From positions 140,042,962 to 140,106,961 of the forward strand of contig CM077644.1 of the NCBI GenBank assembly GCA_039707465.1: a stretch of DNA of 64,000 nucleotides, in the 5' to 3' direction. The translations under genes and the position numbers were made by a program. The notes beneath the pieces are model-generated. The model made no database searches. It saw only the letters and a list, made by a program, of their open reading frames with translations, and had not been told where the DNA came from. Positions 1 to 11,040 of the stretch are shown here, one piece after another. The stretch is from Rhabdophis nuchalis. Its lineage: Eukaryota > Chordata > Lepidosauria > Squamata > Natricidae. Position 1 is the stretch's first letter. Every line of letters begins with the position of its first letter.

Positions 1-787
1 TACCACCCAGGGTCCATCTGTGAGGGAGAACTGGGCAGTTCCAAATTAAATAAAATATAATAAATTTCTCCTGGAATGTAAAATGTGTTATATTTCAAGC
101 ATAAATGATCAAATACACTTTCCCTTCCACAAAATGATCAAATATACTTGCCCTCCCTGCTAATGTACAGATACATAAGGTGGGGATTTTCCATGGCCTT
201 ATTTTCCAAGAAAAATGAATAGACTGATAGCTAGCCTAGTTCCTAACAGACTGAGTACTGAGGTAGGAAATTCTGTGGCTTCCTTCTTAGCTTTGACCCC
301 CACCCACCCCTCAACATAATTTGAGCATTCAGTTACAGGCCTGTCTATTGCAGTATTTTAAGTGGCCAGGTGTGCCTTTGTCCATTCTTGGAGTGTGAGG
401 CTCCGTTTACTGCTACTCATGTATTGTTTGACTTCTGAGTGCAATTAAAGACTCTCTGTTTATTAGAGAGTACCCTCTGGTGGGGCTAGGAAGAGAGCCT
501 TTTCTAGTCAGGCAACTTTGGGTTGAAACCTCCTTCCCACAAGATTAAATTGCCCCTGGCTCTGTTGGCCTTTTGCACGGCTTTAAAGACATGGTTCTGT
601 CACTGGGCTGGGGATCTGCATGTAGGTTTCGGTCCTAGCAATACCTGTGTTGTAGCTATATTTTTTTTAACCTCGGCTGCAGATTATGTGTATGCTCTTG
701 TTGTTTTTATTGGTACTAGCCAGAGCATCATCAAGTTAGTAAACATGGAAGGATATTGAGAAATTCAGCATTTACACCATCCCTCAC

Positions 788-922
788 CTTGAAATTCTCA
801 AAGAAGCCACCACCCCCGTTCTCTATTTTGTCCTCATCTCCTGAGGCCAGGCCCATCATACTGCGGCTACGAATCTGCAGTTCTTCATAAAGGCTCTCCA
901 AAAGTGCACTGCGGGTGCGATC
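788..922 (-). CDS. RAP1GAP: RAP1GAP coding exon 16 (last one in the window)
   Basis: 45 codons: [45 protein letters not shown], acceptor GAGCAG and donor GTGAGG. It covers the end of the folded region and the Gly-rich start of the C-terminal regulatory tail. The next expected block (R-V-I-R and the Ser/Pro-rich tail) is not present at 1-787 and must lie beyond the window edge. Confidence 0.95.
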
Positions 923-1287
923 CTGCTCCAGGAAGAGAGAGGAACAAAGAGAAGCATTGTTGTCAAAGATTTCAAGTCAACCTATGGAAGTCCACGTGCA
1001 AAAAGGGAAAGAGGCAAAACAGAAGGCCATTTCATGTCTGGATGGGTTACATAATCTGTTGAGTCATAGTTCTGAGCTTACATCCTCCGGTGTCAAGATG
1101 TTGCATTCAGTTCAAAAGTCTCCTATTTATTTACTGAAATATGTTAATTCTGCTTTTCATTTTAGAAGGGCCAACGCTAGAAAGTTAGAAGCAAATAAGC
1201 AGTGGGATGCTTATGAGGATTTTTTGTCTATCTGACCCTACCTCTAAAAAGGAAGAGTAAATAGGAAGTTGGTAGATAGACATAGGT

Positions 1288-1887
1288 CAGTGATGGCGAA
1301 CCTTTTTTGGCTCGTGTGCCAAAAGCGGAGGGAGCAGAGGGGGATCATGCGCGGGCGTGCTGCGCCCATAATGCTATGTGCACGACCCCAGCGCACATGC
1401 ACACACAACCAGCACTCCCCCCCCTCATTTGGTGTGCTTTTTTCGTCCTCCCCAGGCTCTAGAGGCTTTATAGGCGCCTGGAGAGGGTGAAAACAGCCTC
1501 CCACGCCCCCCAGAGGCCCTCCGGGGGCTTCAGGAGCTTCTGGCAAACCGGAAGTTAAGGAACAGACTTTTGGTTTGCTCGCAGGGCCGGTTTTAGCCCT
1601 CCAGAGCTTTCAAGGGCCTTCAGGAGGCTTTCCTGAAGGCTCCGGAGGGCAAAAATGATCCTACAAACAAACCGGAAGTCCGTTCCCAAACTTCTGGTTT
1701 GCTCATAGAGCCGGTTTTTCACACTCCAGAAGCTTCAAGGAAGCCTCTGGAGTGTGAAAAATGGCCTCAAAAGAAGGCTGAAGTCAGCTGGCCAGCGTGC
1801 ATATGAGCGCTGGCCAAACTTTGCATGCCCTGACAAATGGCTCCACGTGCCACCTGTGGCACGCATGCCATAGGTTCGCCATCATGG
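1288..1887. mobile_element. hAT-type nonautonomous element, GGAGGC-rich family, copy 1
   Basis: Termini CAGTGATGGCGAACC and GGTTCGCCATCATGG are inverted repeats, flanked by an 8-bp direct repeat ACATAGGT (1280-1287 and 1888-1895), the hallmark of hAT insertion. The interior holds repeated GGAGGCTT/AAGCCTCC palindromic blocks and repeats of CCGGAAGT. No transposase frame is seen. The same family recurs at 15377-16331. Confidence 0.85.
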
Positions 1888-2857
1888 ACATAGGTTATAC
1901 TAAAAAAGAAACATTGAGGGACCATCCAGGTATGCTTTCACAATTCCAAATTCTGCCCACCCTGCCTTAGGAACTATTTCATAAAAGCTTGCATGAAAAC
2001 TAATATTTAATATCAAAAGCCTTATGATCTAGATCCCTTCTCAAGCGATTCAGCAAAAGAGATTCTGAGAAAGGAATGTCTCCATGGTGATGTCTCCTAG
2101 TTGAAATCTGCCAGAAAAAGATCTTGACAAGTTGATGATGAAGATAATAATTACTAGCTTTGAGGTATAAAATAATTTATTCTTGTTGCCAGTAAGTTCA
2201 GGCTTTCCTTTTGTTGTTGTTGTTGTTTTTACTCTCCTTTTACACATGCCACTTCTGTATACCAGAGTCAGCAAAAATAATATGCTATTGAAAAGCTTTT
2301 TTTTCTGGATGGTTTCACCTGAGGTTCCAAGTAAGAGTCCGAATGCATCTGCCAAAAACGTCATACAAATTCAGCCATCCACTTCCTTTTTTAAAAAGCT
2401 ATTCTGAACATTCCTTAAAGAAGCCTACCATATTAACCACCAGCTGGATTTTAGGCCCATAGATAATAGAGTCACAAGTTGGCAAATCAGAAGACCAGAT
2501 TGTAAATGAAGTTCTTAAAATTAAAATAAGAGCATGTATTTTTCATTTTGGATTTGTGATTTCTTGATTTTATGAATTCAATAGTTTATACTGGGGCACT
2601 TAGGCAAAAAAAAAAAAAAAGAGGAAATGACTGTAATCAGTAACACCTCTACTTATTTCTGAAACTCTATGCCTGTACCAGTGGTGGGTTTCAAATTTTT
2701 TTAGAACCTACTCTCTAGGTGTGGCCTATTTTGTGGGCGTGGCTTGGCAGTCATGTGACAGGGTGGGAGTGGCCAACTTGTAAAATGTGGTGAAACTCAT
2801 TTAACAACGCTCTTGCCTAGCAACCAAAATTTTGGGCTCAATTGTGATGATAAATTT

Positions 2858-2963
<106 letters not shown>

Positions 2964-3433
2964 GTGGTAGTTACCATCTTCAAAGCGCTCCATGGCTCGG
3001 GTCCTGGTTACTTGAGAGACCGCCTCCTACCACATTCCTCCCTTCGACCTGTCCGCTCTCACAGAGTTGGCCTTCTCAGGGTGCCGTCAGCTGGTCAATG
3101 CCGACTGGCGACCCCCAGGGGGAGAGCCTTCTCTATGGCGGGTCCGACACTCTGGAACGACCTCCCCCCCGATATCCGTACCATCACGGACCTACGTCTC
3201 TTCCGTCGGATGGTAAAAGCTCATTTCTTTCGTCTTGCTGGCCTGACATAGATTAGGGACTTTTAATTCGTTATTTATGTTTTTAACTATTTATTCAATT
3301 TTAGCAGTCTTATTGATTTAATTGTTTTTTAAATTTTGTATATTGTGTGGGGTTTTTTATCTTTCTGTGCACCGCCCTGAGTCCCTTTTGGTGAAAAGGG
3401 CGGTATATAAATTGAAATAAAGTAAAGTAAAGT
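2964..3433 (+). mobile_element. L2 LINE 3' end inserted in a (TTTC)n tract
   Basis: Encodes, in plus frames, the L2 ORF2 C-terminus ([38 protein letters not shown]) followed by the L2 3' UTR with ACCGCCCTGAGTCCC and a tail of AAATAAAGTAAAGTAAAG. TTTC repeat lies on both sides, so its target duplication cannot be told apart from the microsatellite. Confidence 0.85.
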
Positions 3434-3434
3434 T

Positions 3435-3478
<44 letters not shown>

Positions 3479-3585
3479 TTTCTTTCTTTCTTTTTCTTCC
3501 TTCCTTTCTTCCCTCCCTCCCTCTTTCCTTTCCTTTCCTTTCCTTTCTTACTTTCTGCCTTCCTTTCCTTTCCTTCCAATTGGGT
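3434..3585. repeat. (TTTC)n / (TTCC)n degenerate microsatellite
   Basis: Continuation of the TTTC tract after the L2 insertion, decaying into TTCC and CCTTT variants before the right arm of the hAT element. Confidence 0.93.
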
Positions 3586-4211
3586 TACCAGCAGCGGCAG
3601 GCCAGACTTACTTCTGGGTCCGCCAATGGAACCCCCTCTCACCGGCTCTCTAAATTTCACCATCCGGCTCTTGCGAGTAGGTGTGAGCCTGCAAAAACCC
3701 ACCACTGGCCTGTACAGCTAAATTAGCAAATATTAGCAAATTAAATATTATCTTACTCGACAGAGTTCAAACAAATCAACTGCTGATAGTATTCAAGCAC
3801 ATTTGTGTGGACTGAATTGTACAAGGATTTCAGGAAAACCTGTAACCACCCCACTTCCAAGTATAGCCAATCTCCAATCCAGCTTCATCCAAATCCTTGT
3901 TTATTGATGATTGTTAAGTGTAAGATGTTAAATGGCAAAAACTACATGCCATTTGATTATGCCCTTATTTGAGAATTTGTCCTTTTCTTAAGAGAAATGT
4001 TCATTTTAAAAGGGTATCAAATTCTTTTCATGCATTCCCAACTCTTAGGAATCTTAAATGTAATTTTAACATTGGGAGAAACTTTCCAAAGTTGATATTT
4101 TAGCAATTTATATACATTGCTAGTTGTGCATTTTCATTTAATATATTCTGTTTCATGCAGATATTTGCTTGAGAAGTTATTAATAGAAATGTATCAAGTA
4201 ACTAAACTTAC

Positions 4212-4298
4212 TTCCAACTTGGCAAATTTCTCAGCGTGGTAACAGCTATACTCCGCATTGATAAGCTTTGCCAGAAGAAATTCACGGAAGTCTGTGCC
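4212..4298 (-). CDS. RAP1GAP: RAP1GAP coding exon 15
   Basis: 29 codons starting [20 protein letters not shown] and ending AEKFAKLE, acceptor CTACAG and donor GTAAGT, phase 0. It matches the last helix of the GAP domain, [28 protein letters not shown]. Confidence 0.95.
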
Positions 4299-4649
4299 CT
4301 GTAGGGAGGAAAAAAGGAAGGCTCCTCCATCACGTTGGGACATTCTGTAGCGTCTCCTCTCACTTTAACCAACGAGAGCTACAACCATTCTGGTTTAAGA
4401 ATGGAGGGTTTGGGAATGCTTTTTAAAATGCCAAACTAACATGGAGTCTAAGGAAATACAAGAACCCAGAAGGATGTCTTAAGAATATGATTCCATCCAC
4501 ACACACCATATACTTGATGAATGCATTGAAATATACTTTAATACAGCCTTGTTTAGATTGTGCAGCTATAAAGTCACTCTCTCCCACAACAATGTATGTG
4601 ATTCTCATAGGGAAAAACATTATCTTCTATATAAAAAGAGTGTGAGCTT

Positions 4650-4978
4650 TTCTTCAGACCGCCAAGCGTCTGACCCGGATTTTATGACCGTTTCTGTGTT
4701 GGTTGTTAAACAGTCAGTTCGCTATGGGCTCTCCCCCCACCCCCAAATCAGAAGTAAATGCCACTTTTTGATAAAACATCGTAAAATGTGGTCATGTGAC
4801 TTTGGGAAATTGCAAATATGGTAGTCATAAATACGGGCCAGTTGCCAAGAAATGCAGTCACATGATTGTGGGTGAGTGGTTGTTGGAGCTTTAGAATTGG
4901 GTTGTAAATACCCCTGGGAGATGAGTCATAACTTTGAAAATAGCTAAGTGACCAGCCATAAGTCAAGTACTACATGTA
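4650..4978. mobile_element. Degraded mariner-type MITE remnant
   Basis: Internal phrases (TTTTATGACCGTTTCT, GTCATGTGACTTTGGGAAATT, CATAACTTTGAAAATAG, CATAAGTCAAGTACTAC) match the element at 50817-51150. Only the right end is recognisable. Confidence 0.5.
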
Positions 4979-5243
4979 AGACCCAAGAGATTTACCTAAC
5001 AGGTTTCACTGAAGAATCTCAATTGATCCTGTTGCCTCAGGATATGCTGTATATTGAGGACTGTGACATGAATGAGCATTAATAGAACATGAATTCAGTT
5101 AATGCTCTCTCTGTTCACTGTAAGATATCTTTCAAGCAGTTGCACCTGACTATCACACCCATGACCTAGGTACAGCAAAGACACGTCTATAAAAATCTCC
5201 CTGCTCCTGTTTGCTTAGCCCTTAATTGCAGCAAACTCTAAAG

Positions 5244-5465
5244 CAGGGGTAGTCAACCTTTTTATACCTACCGCCCACTTTTGTATCTCTGTTAGTAGTA
5301 AAATTTTCTAACCACCCACCAGTTCCATAGTAATGGTGATTTATAAAGTAGGGAAGTCAAATGAAAAAAAGGATAGTGCTTCAGTATCGGACAAAACTCC
5401 TACCGCCCACCATGAAAGCTGGAATGCCCACTAGTGGGCGGTAGGGACCAGGTTGACTACCACTG
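5244..5465. mobile_element. hAT-type MITE, 222 bp
   Basis: Termini CAGGGGTAGTCAACC and GGTTGACTACCACTG, perfect 8-bp target duplication CTCTAAAG (5236-5243 and 5466-5473). The inner arms share an inverted CTACCGCCCAC / GTGGGCGGTAG block. No coding capacity. Confidence 0.9.
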
Positions 5466-5863
5466 CTCTAAAGTCTTGCAGCTGGAATTTGCTCTGTAAT
5501 TCACTGCTGGATATAGACTGAAACATCCCCCAAATCTGAAAAAAATTGCCCAGGTGGGTCTAAAAAATAGAAAAACAAGATTTGTTTGTAAGGTTAACTG
5601 CATGGTGCTGTTGCTCTTGTTGGTAACTGGTTCACTGTTTGACAATGTGCTATGAACTGCAATAATTGGCTCCTAATTGGCTATTGTGTTAAAAGGGGAA
5701 GAAGGATTATTACTCAGACAATCAAACTAATCCACAGATATGAAGGGTTAGATCTCTAAGAGTATTTGATATCATATATGATCTTCTTAATCCTGGATAA
5801 TCTGCAGAAATCTCCAGCCTGCAATGTTTCGAAAAAGCTGCTCTAGGGACCAGACATACCAAC

Positions 5864-5935
5864 CTTTTTGAATACTGCTGGATTTGGAAGAGGGGCCCCA
5901 AAAAAGGGAACATCATCACGGGCAGTCACAGAAAC
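5864..5935 (-). CDS. RAP1GAP: RAP1GAP coding exon 14
   Basis: 24 codons, [20 protein letters not shown] then VFKK, acceptor TTTCAG and donor GTTGGT (a weaker donor than the others). [13 protein letters not shown] is the conserved end of the GAP core. It lies only about 70 bp from an L1-derived segment that begins near 6007. Confidence 0.95.
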
Positions 5936-6438
5936 CTGAAACAATCATAATTAATAGGGTAAGAGAGAGCAGAACGGTCACTGCAGCCTTAAGACAAGAA
6001 TTAATGTTACCTTTCTGCCAACCAGTCTCCAAAGCATGGGACTGGCAACACACCATTTACAGGTTTCTTTTTATGCCACATTGACTCAGGAGAAGAAGGA
6101 AGCATTGTAAAACTGGGTTTTAAAAAATCAAGCATTTGGTGGATGTTCTCAATTTTTTCATCTGTTTTTTCTGTTCTTTGTTCAGTATTCTCTGTTCTCT
6201 TTTCAATATTCTCTGTTCTTACTTGTATTTTTTGAATTCCTTGCATAATCATCTGCAAAGTCACTTCCTTTTCTTTTTCCTGCTGCAACATCGTCTGTAT
6301 TGATCTTTGTCCTCCAGATAGTGAAGAAGAAGAAGTTGCTACTGAAAAGCCATTGGCCGTTATCTTTTTACTCATTTCCAAACAATTGATATATTATATG
6401 ATAGCTGAGAGATACAAGGTCTTCAGGTTCTTCTATAC

Positions 6439-6596
6439 CAGAGGTTCCCAAACTTAGCAACTTTAAGACTTGTGGACTTCACCTCCCAGAAGTCTCCAGC
6501 CAGGAGAGCTTTAAGAGAGCTTAAAGTTCTGCTGGCTGGAGAATTCTGGGAGTTGAAGTCCACAAGTCTTAAAGTTGCCAGGTTTGGGAACCTCTG
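6439..6596. mobile_element. Palindromic hAT-type MITE
   Basis: Arms CAGAGGTTCCCAAACTTAGC and its inverted copy ending GGTTTGGGAACCTCTG; perfect 8-bp target duplication TTCTATAC (6431-6438, 6597-6604). The core holds the CTCCCAGAAG...CTTCTGGGAG-type palindrome shared by other MITEs here. It splits one of the tandem units of the L1 5' region. Confidence 0.9.
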
Positions 6597-6667
6597 TTCT
6601 ATACCTTAATCCGCTTAGATTAAGGAGGGCAAATTTGGAGGGCAAATATAATCCCAAATAACCATAA

Positions 6668-6669
6668 AA

Positions 6670-6753
<84 letters not shown>

Positions 6754-6754
6754 A
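6668..6754. repeat. (AAAG)n microsatellite
   Basis: About 21 GAAA units, uninterrupted. Confidence 0.96.
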
Positions 6755-8289
6755 GACCTTCAGGTTCTTGTATACCTTAATCCAATTAGTTCCAGTTATT
6801 TAAAAAAGGGAAAGAGAAAAAAAAAGTTTTTACAGGTCAATCGCAATAAATAAAAAAAACAAAAAAAAAACATCTTCAGGTTCTTCTTTACCTTAATCTA
6901 ATTAAGTGGAGTGGAATAAGAAACTCCAGCAGAAAAAAAAGAAAAAAAGTATATATCTGTTTATGCATCCAAAAGAAAATGGAAAAGAAATACACCCATT
7001 CTTTAAAAAAAGAAAAGAAAAAGAAAAGAGAAAAAAAACCCACCAGGCTTCTTCTCCAAAAGGCCTCAGTCCAGCAGGGAATAGCTAAGTGAGGGAGAAA
7101 GTAGAGAAGTAACACCAAAGAAAAAAGAAGGGTAAAAGGAAGAGAGAAAAAAAAGCTTTCTGTCAAAAAGAAAAGAAAAGAAATACACTGCCACTATATA
7201 TAGTCCAAAGATCTTTTGTTAAGTTCCAAACAAAATTAAAAATTCTCTTTCCAAAGTCACTGCAATCTTCTTTCTTTCAACTCCAAGCTTTCTTTCAACT
7301 CCAAACTCCAACCACTGATAGTATCCCAGAGGAGCACCTGTATAAACAATCTTCCATGCTCATCTCACTATCATTATCAATAAATAGGCTCAGAGCCCTT
7401 AAAATGTAACACCAGCTCTTACTTTTCTCAAAGTTATCAAACACTCAAATGATAAAAAGAAAACAATGTTTCCAAGCCTCTGGGTGGCAGTGTTACTTAT
7501 TTTCCTCTACTTTCACTTCCCTCCTTATATTCAAAACAAAAGAAAAAAAAGGAATTAAAAAAAAATACAATAAGCTGTTGAAAAAAGAAAAAGAAAGAAA
7601 GTCTTAAACAATAAAAATTATTATGTAAGTATTTGAAAAAGGAAAGAAAAACCCCCAGTCCAGTTTAAAAATTAAAAAGCATTTGTAAAAGTTCCAGCAC
7701 TCAAAAGGATTAGAAAACCCCCCCACTAAATTTGACTCAGGCTTAATCTCGCCGCTTGACCTCTTCTGTCTTTAATTTTAAATTTACTTTTGGTCTTTTA
7801 GGGTGTTCTCTCTCAAATAATAATGAATACAAATTATTTCACCAAATCGATACCCTTTCTCTCCAGCTTTTCTTCCATTCCGGAGCTGTCCCAACTTTAG
7901 CAGGTTTAATGACCGCCTCTCTGCTGCCGGAAAAAAGGACTTCTCCTGGATATACCAGAGACTTTGCGGTGTTCCTGGGATCAGCAGGATCTGCCCCTCT
8001 CTATCACTGTCTCTACGGGACAGTTTAGGTCCAAAAAGACCATCCAGTGGCAGAGATATTGACGGCGATCCTGGAGCTTCAATATTGCATGTCGTACCAT
8101 CACGATGCCAGCCCTGTCTCCTAATTGGATATATTTTATCCAATTATTTATCCCAATATAATAATCATAAATTTCCAAATTCCATGGGAGGGAATTTTGT
8201 CTAGATTTCATAGATGTTCTTCCACTTCTTACATAGCATCAACTGTAGAGACCAGTAGTTTCTATTATCTCCAAGGGCTTGAAATGGAC

Positions 8290-8955
8290 ACTTAACATTA
8301 GAACCATCATAACAAAGACACAACAAAGAAGGTTCTTCCTGCATCAAATTAAAAATCTCAGATTGCCCAAGGATCTGCTAATTCACTTCTACAGAGGAAT
8401 TATTGAGTCTGTCATTTGTACCTCAATAATTGTTTGGTTTGGCACAGCAACAAAATAGGACAGGTACAGACTTCAATGGATATGACTGCAGAAAAAAATA
8501 GTCACAACCAGCCTGCCTTCCACTGACGACCTGTGTACTGCACGAACAAGAAAGGGGGCTGATAAAATATCTACAGACACATCACATCCTGGATAATCTA
8601 TTTCAACCTCTTTCCTCAGGACACCACTACAGAATATTTCATGCCAAAACAACCAGATATAAAGATAGTTTTCTCCCCTGTGCCATTATTCTGATGAACA
8701 CTTAATCCCCAGAGCAATGTCTCTTTTCTCATCTTATCTTTTCTCATCTTTCCTACTATCTTCTCCTATTGGTTTCATGAGTTATCTGTTGTTTTTTGTT
8801 TTTATGATTAATTTTTGTAACTATGATTATGACCTATGATCTATTACTTGCTTTTGATATGTTTACTGTGAGTTTATGCACAAGAGACAAATTTCTAGTG
8901 TGTCTGATCACACTTGGCCAATAAACTACTCTACTCTACTCTACTCTACTCTACA
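8290..8955 (+). mobile_element. Non-LTR retrotransposon 3' end with (ACTCT)n tail
   Basis: Plus-strand frames read FFLHQIKNLRLPKDLLIHFY, IIESVICTSIIVWFGTAT and TSLPSTDDL, matching the C-terminal RT region of vertebrate LINEs of the RLFFLRRL...FYxxxIESVxxxSIxVWFG type. It is followed by an AT-rich 3' UTR and a tail of AATAAACTACTCTACTCT repeats (8922-8955), the expected 3' microsatellite of a LINE. Clade not certain. Confidence 0.7.
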
Positions 8956-8996
8956 AAATCTGTTTAATACAACAACTATTATTTTATAAAGATGTA

Positions 8997-9471
8997 CCGT
9001 GTTTCCCCGAAAATACGACATGGCCTGAAACTAAGGCCATGCCGCATATTTTGGGTGGGTAATAATATTAATCATCCCGTCACCCGAAAATAAGCCCCCT
9101 GGACAATCCCCCACCCTCCGGCCATGCAGAGCACCACGCGTCGACCTAGCGGTATTCCGAAGGTGTTGAGCTGCGGGAGCCAGAGGGCGGCAAACAGACG
9201 CTCCCGCAGCTTGGCGCCTTCGGAATGCCCCTACCTCTGCATGGCTGGAAAGGGGGGTTGCTGGGCGGCTACTCGCAAGCATGGACACCTCATGGCTGCT
9301 GTGTTGCTGCTGTGACAGCGCAACACAGCCATTCAACCCCGAGCCCATTCACAAGAGAGCAGCCGCCCGACAAGCCCAAACCAACAAGCCCCCCCCCCCA
9401 TTGTAAGACCAAGGCCTCATTTAGTGGCTTAAAAACAATATAAGACATGTCTTACTTTTGGGGAAACACGG
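8997..9471. mobile_element. Tc1/mariner-type MITE (TA target)
   Basis: Inverted termini CCGTGTTTCCCCGAAAATA and TTTTGGGGAAACACGG with TA on each side (8995-8996, 9472-9473). The interior is GC-rich and unrelated to transposase. Confidence 0.8.
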
Positions 9472-10019
9472 TATATAAATTTACTGATTGTTTAGTATTA
9501 GGTTTAGATCCTAATCCTAATAGAAGTTCATGTTCTATTGATGCTTGAATTTTAAAGTTCTAGTTAATTCAAGCAGTGCCATTCTGAAATGCTAAATGAA
9601 TTATTAATATCCTTTAGTTTAGTTCCCTTATTCTCTTTAAGTTTCTGATCTGCATATCAAGTAAGTAAGGGCATAGCATCCATCAGGGGGTCATAACTGG
9701 CAAGATTGTGGTCACATCATTGAGACTGAGGAGCTCCCTTTGCACATAGACCCACACAATCACAGAAGCTGTATACTACTACTCTACATGGATATTTGTA
9801 CAGATATTTGATATTAAAGTAATAGGCCCTTTTTAATGTAGTTGCACTATTTCTTCCGAGAACTATCATCAAGAACAATTACTCTCACCATGTTATGGCC
9901 AATGCATACTTTTTATTCTATTCATGAATAGAAGAATAAATACATATATTTTATTTTTGTTGAAAAATGAGGACAAGAATGGATTGGAGATTCTGAAGAA
10001 AGTAAAGGGAGAACAAGGT

Positions 10020-10359
10020 TCAGCAACCTTCAGGAAGGGCTTTCTCTGTGGCGGGCCCTGCCCTGTGGAACGACCTACCCCCAGAACTTCGTACCATCAC
10101 CGACCTCCGCCTCTTCCCCCAGTGTTTAAAAACACACCTCTTCCATCAAGCTGGCCTAACATAGCCTCCGCTGGGGCTAGCCATAGATAGTTTTAATTCG
10201 GGGTTTTTAATTGGTTTTAGTGCAGGATGGGGATCTAATAGGTTTTTAAATTTTGTATTGTGTTTTTTGTATGTATTTTAATTTCCTGTGCGCCGCCCTG
10301 GGTCCTCTTGGAAAAGGGCGGGATATAAATTTAATAAATAAAATAAATAAATAAAATAA
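10020..10359 (+). mobile_element. 5'-truncated L2 LINE insertion
   Basis: Encodes the L2 ORF2 C-terminus with the frame interrupted (GLSLWRALPCGT, DLRLFPQ-type), then the 3' UTR with CCTGTGCGCCGCCCTGGGTC and a tail of AATAAAT units. Flanked by an 8-bp direct repeat AACAAGGT (10012-10019 and 10360-10367), a target duplication. It lies about 240 bp from RAP1GAP exon 13. Confidence 0.88.
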
Positions 10360-10600
10360 AACAAGGTGTTTCCCCTTGACCCGCATTTAGTCTCCCCAAA
10401 ATATTTGCATATATTTGCAATATATGAGCATAGACTAATGGTTGTTGCTGAGGAATAAAACAAGGATAGTCCAGCAGTAATGACAATAGAAAAGTTAGAG
10501 AATGATAAAACAGGGATTCAGAATGCAGCAGGCACTGTAATGCCACAGAACATTCTATGGCTTCCCCAGGAATGGTAAAATGTGGACTGTGTGCCTTTAC

Positions 10601-10756
10601 CTTGTACAGCGTCTCTCCACTGGCATTGTGATGGAGTTGTACCACTATATAGGCATGTAGAAAATTTGATGCAATCATATCGGGAACAAAAGGAGTATTT
10701 TCATCTTGGAAGACAATGGCCACAATATCGTTCCCAATGTGGCGCTTGCGTTGGAG
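10601..10756 (-). CDS. RAP1GAP: RAP1GAP coding exon 13 (catalytic Asn-thumb exon)
   Basis: 52 codons starting [20 protein letters not shown] and containing [18 protein letters not shown]. The Asn of HIGND is the catalytic Asn thumb of Rap/Rheb GAPs (also in tuberin), which replaces an Arg finger. The motif is intact, so the encoded GAP should be catalytically competent. The [12 protein letters not shown] end is variable in the family. Acceptor TTTCAG, donor GTAAAG. Confidence 0.97.
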
Positions 10757-11040
10757 CTGAAAGGGAATCAAGAAGATTGCACAAAATGGTAACCTACTAC
10801 CCATCAATCAGCCTATCATCAAACCAATTCCATCCTATTCCAAATTGAGGGATGTTTGTAGCAAGCTCTAGTCTGCCCACAGTCACCTTGTAGAAGATGG
10901 ATCAACAGCATCAATAAAATTAAAGCTTCTTTAATCTACAACTAGAACCTTTCCTCCTGCAAATCTTGACATCCCTTGCAATTTCTGTTGCTCAAAAATA
11001 ATGGTGCAATTCTATTATTTTGAAACAGGAAACCTAAACC

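Larger units (their letters stand above)
6007..8215 (-). mobile_element. L1-like LINE: 5' region and ORF1 N-terminus
   Basis: A minus-strand frame from 6381 encodes about 120 aa with a coiled coil of repeated TENxEKRTEN heptad-like units, typical of L1 ORF1 N-termini. Upstream to about 8215 lies a GC-moderate block resembling an L1 5' UTR. The ORF1 RNA-binding part and all of ORF2 are missing. Direct repeats of CTTCAGGTTCTTxTxTACCTTAAT at 6421, 6758 and 6871 lie just upstream of the ORF1 start. The element contains a MITE (6439-6596) and an AAAG microsatellite, so it is older than both. The family assignment is inference. Confidence 0.55.
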
